A stretch of DNA of 64,000 nucleotides from Lachnospiraceae oral taxon 107 str. F0167 (GTDB taxonomy: Bacteria > Bacillota > Clostridia > Lachnospirales > Lachnospiraceae). A model generated the notes under the pieces. That model searched no databases and had not been told where the DNA came from. It worked only from the letters and a program-made list of their open reading frames with translations. Both the position numbers and the translations under genes were made by a program. The DNA lies in NCBI GenBank assembly GCA_000209465.1, contig GL890583.1:257573-321572 (forward strand), given 5' to 3'. Shown here in pieces: positions 46,547-54,706 of the stretch. Each line of letters opens with the position of its first letter. The first letter of the stretch is position 1.

Positions 46547-46560
46547 ATTTTACGTAAAAT
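46547..46560. promoter_or_regulatory. Candidate LacI-type operator 2
   Basis: 14-base palindrome ATTTTACGTAAAAT about 60 bases before the binding-protein start. Shares TTTACGTAAA with 46382-46391; the two centres are about 167 bases apart, compatible with looping. Confidence 0.55.
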
Positions 46561-46619
46561 TAAAAATGGAACGAAAACATTTATTATCAGAGTGATAGAA
46601 AAACAGGAGGATTAAATTC

Positions 46620-47645
46620 ATGAAAAAAAGTCTTAGATTCACAGCAGCAGGTCTTTCCGTATGTATGATGGCAGCTATGTTAGCAGGATGCGGTTCTTCT
46701 AGCAGTGCGACAACTGAAGCGGCAGCAGATTCCGCAGCAGAAACAGAAGTAAAAGGTGGAGAAGCTAAAAAGGGCGATTTATCTTTTGCGTTCTGTACCA
46801 ATACACTGAACAATACATTCCAGAGCTCCATTGATGCAAAACTTAGCGAGCTGTGCAAGGAGAATGGAATTGCCTATACCTGTCTGGATCCGGATTACGA
46901 TCTGAATAAGCAGCTGAGCCAGTTATCTGACTGTGCAAACAGCGGATATGATGCAGTATTTGTTATCCCGGTTGATTCTGCAGGTATTACTTCCGGATTA
47001 GCAGAGATTTCAGAAGCAGGCATTCCGATTTTCAATGTAGATACAGCTGTTATTGATGATGATATTGACCAGTTTGTAACACAGTTTGTTGGAACCAATG
47101 CATATATGGCAGGTCAGCTGGTTGGCGAGCAGATGACGAAGGATTATCCGGATGGAGCTAAAATTGCAGTCCTGGATTTCCCGTCCAATGAAAGCTGCGT
47201 AGACCGTGTAAATGGCTTCCTTGAGGGCTTAGGTGATCAGAAAGACAAATTTGACATCGTAGCACAGCAGGATGGCGGTGCTGTACTGGATCAGTCCATG
47301 GGACTGGCTGAGGATATTATCACAGCAAATCCGGATCTGGAAGCATTCTTCTGTATCAATGACCCGTCTGCACTGGGTGCAGCAGCAGCCATTAAAGCAG
47401 CAAACAAAACAGGAGAAATTGGTGTATATAGCATCGATGCATCTCCGGATGGAAAACAGGCACTTCTGGATGGCGAATTTACAGCAGTTGCATGCCAGGT
47501 TCCGCTTCAGATTGCAGAATATGCATTTGATGCAGCTGAGAAATATGTAGGTGGCGATACTGAGCTGGGTGAAAAGAAAGTATATCTGGATTCTCATCTG
47601 GTAGAGAAGGAAGAGGCTGAGAAGACTCTGAGCGATTGGCAGTAA
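46620..47645 (+). CDS. Sugar ABC transporter, RbsB-type binding lipoprotein
   Basis: 341 residues. Lipobox LAGC (Cys24) after MKKSLRFTAAGLSV, Ser/Ala/Glu linker, then a type-1 sugar-binding fold with FAFCTNTLNNTFQSS, DAVFVIPVDSAG and the later AFFCINDPSALGAAAAIKAA. CAGGAGG precedes ATG 46620. Operon with ATPase and permease of the RbsAC type plus a GH32-like enzyme and fructokinase, so the ligand is probably fructose or a small fructoside. Its base composition is visibly richer in G and C than the flanks. Confidence 0.9.
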   Translation: MKKSLRFTAAGLSVCMMAAMLAGCGSSSSATTEAAADSAAETEVKGGEAKKGDLSFAFCTNTLNNTFQSSIDAKLSELCKENGIAYTCLDPDYDLNKQLSQLSDCANSGYDAVFVIPVDSAGITSGLAEISEAGIPIFNVDTAVIDDDIDQFVTQFVGTNAYMAGQLVGEQMTKDYPDGAKIAVLDFPSNESCVDRVNGFLEGLGDQKDKFDIVAQQDGGAVLDQSMGLAEDIITANPDLEAFFCINDPSALGAAAAIKAANKTGEIGVYSIDASPDGKQALLDGEFTAVACQVPLQIAEYAFDAAEKYVGGDTELGEKKVYLDSHLVEKEEAEKTLSDWQ

Positions 47646-47717
47646 TATCCGGATGTTTCTGCAGGCGTTCTGGCCGGGAACGGCAGAAACGGATCGTAAA
47701 AAAACGATAAAACAGAC

Positions 47718-47747
47718 AAATGCGGCGATGGTTTCATTGCCGCATTT
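47718..47747 (+). terminator. Intra-operon hairpin after the binding-protein gene
   Basis: AAATGCGGC (47718-47726) pairs with GCCGCATTT (47739-47747), 12-base loop with an inner GATG/CATT pairing. No T-run. Same position in the operon as the hairpins at 1169 and 13866. Confidence 0.65.
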
Positions 47748-47771
47748 CTATAAAGAAATACGGAGGGTTCT

Positions 47772-49280
47772 ATGGGAAAAACAATTCTGGAAATGATAGA
47801 CATAAAGAAAAGTTTTTCCGGGATCTATGCATTATCAGGGATCAATTTTTCTCTGGAAATGGGTGAGGTTCATGCGCTTTTAGGAGAGAACGGAGCGGGA
47901 AAATCGACGCTTATCAAGGTCCTTGGAGGAATTTATAAGCTGGACAGTGGAAAAATCAGAATCAATGGTCAGGATGTGGAGATAAATGGTGTTTCCGATG
48001 CACAGGAAAAAGGAATCGGAATCATTCATCAGGAGATTGTGCTGGTGCCGTATCTGACAGTTGCACAGAATATTTTTCTGGGAAGAGAAATAAAGACAAA
48101 GTTTGGCACTGTGGATATGAAAGAAACAAACCGCAGAGCCGGAGAGATGCTGGCGAATCTGAGTGTGAATATTCAGCCGGATACACTGGTAGAGACATTG
48201 ACCATTGCCCAGCAGCAGATGGTGGAAATTGTAAAAGCAGTTTCCTTTGATGGAAGAATTATCGTAATGGATGAACCGACTTCGTCACTTTCCAACGATG
48301 AGGTGGAGCAGTTATTTGGCATTATTGAGAGATTAAAAGAGAAACAGGTAAGTATTATATATATTTCCCATCGTATGGAGGAATTATTCCGGATTTCGGA
48401 TCGGGTTACCATCATCCGGGATGGCGCTTATGTGGGAACAAAGAAAACATCGGAAACCAATGCCAATGAATTGGTTGCGATGATGGTAGGACGCGAGCTT
48501 CAAAGTTTTTATGCAAGAGATTACAATGATTTGGAACAGGCAGAAACTGCACTGGAGGTAAAGAATCTGACCTGTGAAGGTGTATTTTCGGATATTAGTT
48601 TCCGGGTTAGAAAAGGAGAAATCCTTGGATTTGCAGGTCTGGTGGGAGCCGGACGAAGCGAGATCATGGAATGTATCTTTGGAGCCAGAAAATATCAGAG
48701 TGGCAGCGTCCTTTTAAAGGGGAAAGAAGTTCATTTTTCAACTCCAATTCAGGCAATCAAAGCAGGAGTCGGTCTGGTACCGGAGGACCGGAAAAAACAG
48801 GGTCTGGTACTGGGAAATACGGTTGGATTTAACCTGACATTAGCTTCTATTGATTCCTATATCAATGGAGTGGCGATCAGCGATCGGAAATGTCAGGAAG
48901 TGATTGATTATTATAAAGAGAAACTTCGTATCAGGGCAGTGGCAAACCGGGTGGAACTGGTGGAAGCAGGAAGCCTTTCCGGTGGAAATCAGCAGAAGAT
49001 TGTTCTCGGAAAATGGCTGGCAATTAAACCGGATGTGCTTATTCTGGATGAACCGACCAGAGGCGTAGATGTAAATGCTAAATTTGAGATATATTCGGTT
49101 ATCAATGAACTGGCAAAAGAAGGAATAGCAATCATTATGGTATCCAGTGAATTACCGGAAATCATCAATATGTGCGACAACGTATGTATTATTAAGGCCG
49201 GTAAGATGCCAGGAATGCTTGGAAAAGATGAGCTGGATCAGGAAAGAATTATGCAGTTTGCAGCGGGAGGCGAAGAATGA
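47772..49280 (+). CDS. Sugar ABC transporter, tandem ATP-binding protein (RbsA type)
   Basis: 502 residues. Domain 1: Walker A GENGAGKS, signature LTIAQQQMVEI, Walker B IVMDEPTSS. Domain 2: degenerate Walker A GLVGAGRSE, PEDRKKQGLVL, signature LSGGNQQKIVLGKW and Walker B LILDEPTRGVDV. The GTKKTSETN and VGAGRSEIMECI stretches are RbsA/MglA-like. ACGGAGGGTTC precedes ATG 47772. 4-base overlap with the permease gene. Confidence 0.92.
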   Translation: MGKTILEMIDIKKSFSGIYALSGINFSLEMGEVHALLGENGAGKSTLIKVLGGIYKLDSGKIRINGQDVEINGVSDAQEKGIGIIHQEIVLVPYLTVAQNIFLGREIKTKFGTVDMKETNRRAGEMLANLSVNIQPDTLVETLTIAQQQMVEIVKAVSFDGRIIVMDEPTSSLSNDEVEQLFGIIERLKEKQVSIIYISHRMEELFRISDRVTIIRDGAYVGTKKTSETNANELVAMMVGRELQSFYARDYNDLEQAETALEVKNLTCEGVFSDISFRVRKGEILGFAGLVGAGRSEIMECIFGARKYQSGSVLLKGKEVHFSTPIQAIKAGVGLVPEDRKKQGLVLGNTVGFNLTLASIDSYINGVAISDRKCQEVIDYYKEKLRIRAVANRVELVEAGSLSGGNQQKIVLGKWLAIKPDVLILDEPTRGVDVNAKFEIYSVINELAKEGIAIIMVSSELPEIINMCDNVCIIKAGKMPGMLGKDELDQERIMQFAAGGEE

Positions 49281-50266
49281 TGAACGAAAAGAAATCGACA
49301 GCAGGCAATTCTATATTGTCTGTGTTTACAGGAAATACGGGAATTATTGGAGTACTTGTGATTTTGTGTGTGATTGTTGCTCTGGCAACGGATAAATTCC
49401 TGACACCTGGCAATGTTATTTCCGTACTCAGACAGATTTCGATCAACACATACATTGCATTGGGAATGACATTAATTATTATTCTTGGACATATCGATCT
49501 GGCAGTAGGAGCGATCGTGGCGATGAGCGGTACCTTAACCGTTGGTTTCGTTGTAAACCAGGGAATGCCGATTGGCGTGGCAATTGCAGCCGGAATTGCA
49601 ATCGGGATCCTGGCTGGTCTGATTGATGGTGTAGTTGTATCGAAATTCCGGGTTCCGGCATTCATTATTACCATGGCAATGATGAATGTCTGCAATGGTA
49701 TTGCCTATGTCTATTCAGGCGGACAGTCTACCCGTATTACAGATAAATTCTTTATTGCAATCGGTACAGGATATCTGTTTAACATCATTCCTCTTCCGGT
49801 AGTATATATGATTATTTTAATTGCAGTCTTCAGCTTTCTGCTTTCAAAGACAAAATTTGGTACTTACGTATATGCGATTGGTGGAAATAGAGAGGCAGCA
49901 CGTCTTTCGGGTGTTCTGATTAAAAAAGTAGAGATTATCGTATTTACACTTTCAGGAGCATTGGCTGCCTTTGCCGGTCTGGTGTTAGCGTCCAGAATGT
50001 ATTCCGGACAGCCTTCAGTCGGAAGCGGCTATGAGATGGATGCGATTGCAGCCTGCGTACTGGGTGGAACGTCCATGGCAGGCGGCCGCGGACGCATCAG
50101 CGGCACTGTTTTTGGAGCAATGGTAATTGGTATTATTTCCAATGGTCTGAACCTGATTGGTGTCAGCTCCTATTGGCAGCTCATTGTAAAAGGCCTGATT
50201 ATTGCCTGCGCAGTTGTTCTGGATTCCCAGAAAGGAAATCTGGCACTTTTAAGAAAGAAGAAATAG
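49277..50266 (+). CDS. Sugar ABC transporter permease (RbsC type)
   Basis: 329 residues, eight or more hydrophobic segments. GMTLIIILGHIDLAVGAIVAMSG, YAIGGNREAARLSGV and GGTSMAGGRGRISGT are the family hallmarks. A single permease gene, so it forms a homodimer, unlike the YtfT/YjfF pair at 2713. The start ATG 49277 overlaps the ATPase stop (ATGATGA). Confidence 0.92.
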   Translation: MMNEKKSTAGNSILSVFTGNTGIIGVLVILCVIVALATDKFLTPGNVISVLRQISINTYIALGMTLIIILGHIDLAVGAIVAMSGTLTVGFVVNQGMPIGVAIAAGIAIGILAGLIDGVVVSKFRVPAFIITMAMMNVCNGIAYVYSGGQSTRITDKFFIAIGTGYLFNIIPLPVVYMIILIAVFSFLLSKTKFGTYVYAIGGNREAARLSGVLIKKVEIIVFTLSGALAAFAGLVLASRMYSGQPSVGSGYEMDAIAACVLGGTSMAGGRGRISGTVFGAMVIGIISNGLNLIGVSSYWQLIVKGLIIACAVVLDSQKGNLALLRKKK

Positions 50267-50292
50267 TTTTTTGATAGAGAAGGAGAGCAGAT

Positions 50293-51768
50293 ATGGACTT
50301 TTTCAGAAAAATGTCATTTGCGGATTCCACCGGTGATGCGATTCCGTTTTATCATGAAGGCAAATATCATATTTTTTCACTGACATCCCCGCCAGGAACC
50401 ACGGTATATCCGGCGAGATTGCGTACTACCTGGAGCCACTCCGTTTCAGAGGATCTGGTGCACTGGGAGGAGCTGCCGACGGCACTGTATCCAGGTGAGG
50501 GCGATGAGCCGGATGCTTCTGGTGTATGGACGGGTTCTGTTATCTACGGCGAAGGAAAGTATCATGCATTTTATACTGGATATTGCCTGACCGCTGAGTA
50601 TCAGCAGACGATTTGCCATGCGACGAGCGAGGACGGTATTACCTGGACGAAGGATGCGGCAAACCCGGTTATCACGCCGATGATAGAGTTATATGAAAAG
50701 CTTGACTGGCGCGACCCCTATGTATTTTATAACGAGGAAGATAAATGTTACTGGATCCTGATTTCAGCCAGAAGACTGGATATGCCGGTTACAAGAAGAG
50801 GCTGTATCGTGCTGTATCGTTCGAAGGATCTGGTAAATTGGGAGTACTATGGTCCGTTATATTCGGCAGGCAACACCAATTGTCCGGAGTGCAGTGAGAT
50901 GTATAAAATAGGTGATACCTGGTATCTTTCCTACTCCCGTTTTTCTGAATTCGTGAATACTATCTATCGTACATCCAAGTCTCCATTTGGACCGTGGAAA
51001 AAGACAAAGAAGGATGGCATCGGAGGACGCCGTTTCTATGCAGCAAAATCCATGCAGGATGATAATGGACGCCATTTCTATTTCGCCTGGGCACACGATC
51101 GGGCTGAAAACAGTGACCGCGGTGAGTGGTACTGGGGCGGAACCTTCTGTATTCCTCATGAGGTAGTTGCAACGGAAGATGGTCAGCTGGATGTGAAGCT
51201 TCCGGAAGAATATGTAGCCTGCTTTAGGGAAAAGGTTGATTGGAAATATCTTCCGGCTATGGGAGAATATAAGCTCTATGGAGATACAACCGTTGAACTG
51301 GATGGCTGTGGAACAACTTCATATGGTTTTCTGGAACAGCCGGAAGAAAAGTTTCTGTTTACAGGTACGGTTATTCCCAAAGAGGCAAATGATTCCTTTG
51401 GCATTTTGTTAAAATCAGATCGGGAGGCAAGCGGATGCCTGTTCCTGGAGTTTGATGTGGCCATGCAGCGTGTATCGCTTCTGTCCCTGCCGATGGGAGT
51501 GGATCCGTTCTGGGAGCAGTCCTGTCAGGCAGTTCCGAAGGCAACCGAACCGGGACCGGATGGCGTGCGCGTGGCAGAGAAAACCTTTGCCATCGAAAAT
51601 GGTGCGGCGATTGACGTTAAGATTTCGGTGGACCATGACATGGTAGAAGTGTTCGTGGACGAGCAGGTGGCATTTACCTATCGTATTTTCCGGAAACCGG
51701 AGTATGAAATCGGTCTGCTGGCACAGGATGCGAAAGTAGAATTTGCAAATATAGCGATTCGGAAGTAG
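50293..51768 (+). CDS. GH32-like beta-fructosidase
   Basis: 491 residues, five-bladed propeller hydrolase plus C-terminal beta-sandwich (from about residue 330, CGTTSYGFLEQ). WRDPYVFY is the RDP motif that stabilises the intermediate, and CPECSEMY carries the acid/base Glu of the EC motif. The N-terminal nucleophile motif WMNDPNG is replaced by ADSTGDAIPFYHEGKYHIF; the Asp of GDAIPFY probably serves. No signal peptide, so it acts on imported fructosides. GAAGGAGAG precedes ATG 50293. Confidence 0.82.
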   Translation: MDFFRKMSFADSTGDAIPFYHEGKYHIFSLTSPPGTTVYPARLRTTWSHSVSEDLVHWEELPTALYPGEGDEPDASGVWTGSVIYGEGKYHAFYTGYCLTAEYQQTICHATSEDGITWTKDAANPVITPMIELYEKLDWRDPYVFYNEEDKCYWILISARRLDMPVTRRGCIVLYRSKDLVNWEYYGPLYSAGNTNCPECSEMYKIGDTWYLSYSRFSEFVNTIYRTSKSPFGPWKKTKKDGIGGRRFYAAKSMQDDNGRHFYFAWAHDRAENSDRGEWYWGGTFCIPHEVVATEDGQLDVKLPEEYVACFREKVDWKYLPAMGEYKLYGDTTVELDGCGTTSYGFLEQPEEKFLFTGTVIPKEANDSFGILLKSDREASGCLFLEFDVAMQRVSLLSLPMGVDPFWEQSCQAVPKATEPGPDGVRVAEKTFAIENGAAIDVKISVDHDMVEVFVDEQVAFTYRIFRKPEYEIGLLAQDAKVEFANIAIRK

Positions 51769-51866
51769 AATTTTGTGAGAGACAAATGGATGTGGCTGGC
51801 TGCCTGGAAGAGGGCTGGCTGGCACATCCATTGTACATATAACTTGTAATACGGAGAATGATTCGT

Positions 51867-52829
51867 ATGAGAATAAAAGCGGATATCACAGCGCTGGGAG
51901 AGCTTCTGATTGATTTTACTCCAGCAGGCGTTTCACAACAGGGAATGCGTCTGTTTGAGCAGAATCCGGGAGGTGCACCGGCCAACATGCTGGCAGCCGC
52001 TGCTAAGTTTGGATTAAAAACAGTGTTTATCGGAAAAGTGGGCCGTGATATTCATGGTGATTTTCTGAGGGAAACCCTTGTGAAAGCCGGGATCAATACA
52101 GAAAATCTCATACAGGATGACAGGTATTTTACTACATTGGCCTTTGTCAGTCTGAAAGAAAACGGAGAGCGGGAGTTTTCATTTTCCCGTAAACCGGGAG
52201 CAGATACACAGCTTTGCATGAAAGAAGTTGATAAGAGTATTTTGGAAAATACAAGAGTTTTTCATGTTGGTTCCCTGTCTCTGACCGATGATCCATCCCG
52301 GACGGCAACCTATGAAGCACTCAATCTGGCCAAGAGCAGCGGTGCCCTTATCTCCTATGATCCAAATTACCGGGCAGCGTTGTGGAGCGATGCAGAGACA
52401 GCCTAGCTTCGGATGCAGTCGGTGATCCCCTATGTGGATATCATGAAGATATCAGATGAAGAGACGGCGCTTCTGACTCCTTATGAGGATCCGGAAGAAG
52501 CACTTCGATACCTGATTCGTCAGGGGGTTCGATTGGCAGCAGTTACCCTTGGCCGGGATGGTGCATTGATTGGAAATGCAAATGGAATTGTAAAAGCAGA
52601 AGGTTTTTCATCTCAGGTGGTGGATACAACCGGTGCCGAAGATTCCTTCTGGGGCGGTTTCACTGCATTTTTCCTTCAGGCAGAAACAGAACCGGAACAC
52701 CTGACCCGCGGACAGATGATAGAATTTGGCCGTGTGGGAGATGCGGTGGCAAGCTTGTGCGTGGAACACCGCAGCGGAATATCGGCTATTCCGGAGATGG
52801 AGGAGATTAAAGAGAGGCTGGGAAAATAG
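51867..52829 (+). pseudogene. Fructokinase (PfkB family) broken by an in-frame TAG
   Basis: One reading frame interrupted by TAG at 52404-52406; before it MRIKADITALGELLIDFTPAG, NPGGAPANMLAAAAKFG and SYDPNYRAALW, after it PYVDIMKISDEE and GNANGIVKAEGF, exactly the order of a bacterial fructokinase. The expected residue at the stop is probably Gln (CAG). The catalytic anion-hole motif TTGAGDSFWGGF reads TTGAEDSFWGGF, so a second key residue (Gly to Glu) is altered. I start at ATG 51867 (GGAGAATGATTCGT upstream). The downstream half (52413-52829) has no convincing ribosome site. Two independent defects suggest a decaying gene; kinase activity is probably lost. Confidence 0.85.
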
Positions 52830-52843
52830 GATAAAATTAAGAA

Positions 52844-52888
52844 GGGGCTGTCGCACTAAATGAAAATTAGTGCGGCAGCATTTTTTTT
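52844..52888 (+). terminator. Terminator ending the sugar cassette
   Basis: GCTGTCGCACTAA (52847-52859) pairs with TTAGTGCGGCAGC (52867-52879), then A and eight T. The first 13 bases from 52844 (GGGGCTGTCGCAC) equal the left arm of the hairpin at 44242. Confidence 0.85.
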
Positions 52889-52898
52889 GAAAAAATTT

Positions 52899-52928
52899 AA
52901 GAGCCCAGCTTCGAAAAGTCGGGCTCTT
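52899..52928. repeat. Inverted repeat at the left edge of the IS1182 remnant
   Basis: AAGAGCCC (52899-52906) with GGGCTCTT (52921-52928), 14-base loop. Lies 16 bases before the transposase start codon; may be part of the element's left end. A comparable CCCAGG/TCTGGG region lies at 56275-56302 on the other side. Confidence 0.4.
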
Positions 52929-52944
52929 GGTGTAAAATTAATGT

Positions 52945-53035
52945 ATGACCAAACACATTAATTACAGAAAGATTATACCGCATTTTGTCTGTACTATCAA
53001 ATTAAACTTCCTTTGGATATCGAAAAAAACATTCC
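52945..53035 (+). pseudogene. IS1182-family transposase, N-terminal fragment
   Basis: ATG 52945 reads MTKHINYRK, then after a one-base shift at the A run near 52968 reads DYTAFCLYYQIKLPLDIEKNIP, the N-terminus of IS1182 transposases. It stops at the IS30 insertion. The rest resumes at 54694 in the same frame when the insert (1,671 bases, a multiple of 3, between equivalent points) is removed. Confidence 0.75.
53023..53035. repeat. 13-bp direct repeat, left copy (IS30-type insertion)
   Basis: AAAAAAACATTCC, repeated at 54694-54706. Flanks the inserted IS30-family element; the copies come from one site in the IS1182 transposase gene. Confidence 0.7.
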
Positions 53036-54693
53036 GGTAAAATGAAAAAGTTACTTCCAGTTATCTTTCCCTATCCTGATTTTAGTTTTTCAATAAATAC
53101 TTTATGAAAGACTTACTTCCGGTTATCCTATTATATGTGCTGTTCATAGGAGAAAGGATGACTATTATGAAAGCAAAACATTTAACCTTAGATGACAGGA
53201 AAGCCATTCAGGAAGGCATAGAAAAACGTCTTTCAAAAACTGCCATAGCTAAATCTATTTCCAAAGATCCTACTACTGTTGCAAAAGAAATAAAACTTCA
53301 CAGAACAGTTAAACAGCGAAACCGTTTTAACTCTCCTGTCATATGTGCTAATTTGAAAGAGTGCAAAAAACCGCGTAAGTTCTGCTCGGAAAGCTGCATT
53401 GATTATCTAGAACAGCCTTGTACTATGCGTGACCGTTCCACAGGCGCATGTAATCATTGCGAAAAGTTAAGCCGGTGCAGACTTGACCATTACTTCTACA
53501 ACGCAAATAAAGCACATGAAGCTTATCTGTTTCACCTTTCCGATTCAAGGCAGGGAGTTAATCTTTCCGAAGCCGAACGCTCCATCATTGCCCAGACTAT
53601 AGCTAAACCGCTTAAAGCCGGGCAATCCTTATATCAGATACTTACCAACCATCCTGAGCTTGGTGTCTCTGTAAAATCCCTTTATACATACATTGAAGGT
53701 GGAGTATTTAAAGAATTCGGTATTGATAACTTCTCATTACGCAGGCAGGTTGCCATGAGGGAAAGAAAAAAGTTAAAAAAGCGCAGGGAGCCTGTCAACT
53801 ATGAAGGGCATAAGTTTACTGACTATCTGGCATTTATAAAAGATAATCCCTTCATTCCTACTACAGAAATGGATACCGTTTATAACCAGCAGGAAGGTCC
53901 ATACATACAGACCTTTTCTTATCAGAACACCTGCTTTATGAATAGATTTATACATACTGAAAAGACCTCCGAGTCAATGGCTTCTACCCTGAACTATCTT
54001 CAGAAGTTACTCGGAAATGATTATTTTAAGCTGTTCTCACTGATTCTCACCGACAGGGGTACTGAGTTTGAAAAGGTATCTCTCTTTGAGTTTGAAGCTG
54101 AAACAGGAAAGCTAAGGACAAACATTTTTTATTGTGACCCACAGACTCCATCCCAAAAGCCTCATGTGGAAAACAACCACAACTATGTCAGGAACATCCT
54201 TCCTAACGGCAGGAAGCTTGAAGGACTCACACAGCATGACTTAAACCTTTTATTCAGCCACATTAATTCTGTGCCACGAAAGGTTCTTGGTGGAAGAACA
54301 CCTTACGATGTATTTTCCTTTTTCTACGGAGAAGAGATAATCCACAAAATGGGAATCAGACGGATAGATCCTGATGAAGTAACACTGCAACCATTTCTCC
54401 TCAAAATAGAATAAGCCGGCATCAAAGACCGACCTATCCTAAACCATTAACTCTATACCTATGAACACGCTACACCTTAACCCATTAGGACAGTGGAACT
54501 TAATCTTTCACAAATGAAAGAAATGTATCCCAGTGTCCTGTTTTGCATGCACAAAAATACGAAACTGTAAGTAAAGTTTACACAAAAATCGCATTTTTTT
54601 CAACAAAAATATTTTTACTTTCCTCCAAAAGTGGAAGTTTCTCGTTCAACTGGAAGTTACTTTTATAAACGGAAGTTAGATTTTCAATTCACC
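53036..54693 (+). mobile_element. IS30-family insertion sequence inside an IS1182 transposase gene
   Basis: 1,658 bp. Left end GGTAAAATGAAAAAGTTACTTCC and the reverse complement of the right end GGTGAATTGAAAATCTAACTTCC (written in pieces: both start GGT, share TGAAAA and ACTTCC) match at 18 of about 23 positions. Further ACTTCCnGTT copies lie just inside (53052, 53113 on the left; 54644-54676 on the right as GGAAGTT), likely transposase-binding sites. Carries one intact transposase gene. The 13-bp direct repeat is longer than usual for IS30. Confidence 0.8.
53158..54414 (+). CDS. IS30-family transposase
   Basis: About 418 residues from ATG 53158 (AGGAGAAAGG upstream; ATG 53167 is a near alternative, while ATG 53104 lacks a ribosome site). 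N-terminal helix-turn-helix HLTLDDRKAIQEGIEKRLSKTAIAKSI, a Cys-rich segment (NLKECKKPRKFCSESC and CNHCEKLSRCR), then the DDE core: Asp in TTEMDTVYN, Asp in LTDRGTEF, Glu in HVENNHNYVRNILP. Frame intact. A diverged relative is the remnant at 30209-30497. Confidence 0.9.
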   Translation: MTIMKAKHLTLDDRKAIQEGIEKRLSKTAIAKSISKDPTTVAKEIKLHRTVKQRNRFNSPVICANLKECKKPRKFCSESCIDYLEQPCTMRDRSTGACNHCEKLSRCRLDHYFYNANKAHEAYLFHLSDSRQGVNLSEAERSIIAQTIAKPLKAGQSLYQILTNHPELGVSVKSLYTYIEGGVFKEFGIDNFSLRRQVAMRERKKLKKRREPVNYEGHKFTDYLAFIKDNPFIPTTEMDTVYNQQEGPYIQTFSYQNTCFMNRFIHTEKTSESMASTLNYLQKLLGNDYFKLFSLILTDRGTEFEKVSLFEFEAETGKLRTNIFYCDPQTPSQKPHVENNHNYVRNILPNGRKLEGLTQHDLNLLFSHINSVPRKVLGGRTPYDVFSFFYGEEIIHKMGIRRIDPDEVTLQPFLLKIE

Positions 54694-54706
54694 AAAAAAA
54701 CATTCC
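54694..54706. repeat. 13-bp direct repeat, right copy
   Basis: Second copy of AAAAAAACATTCC; first at 53023-53035. Confidence 0.7.
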
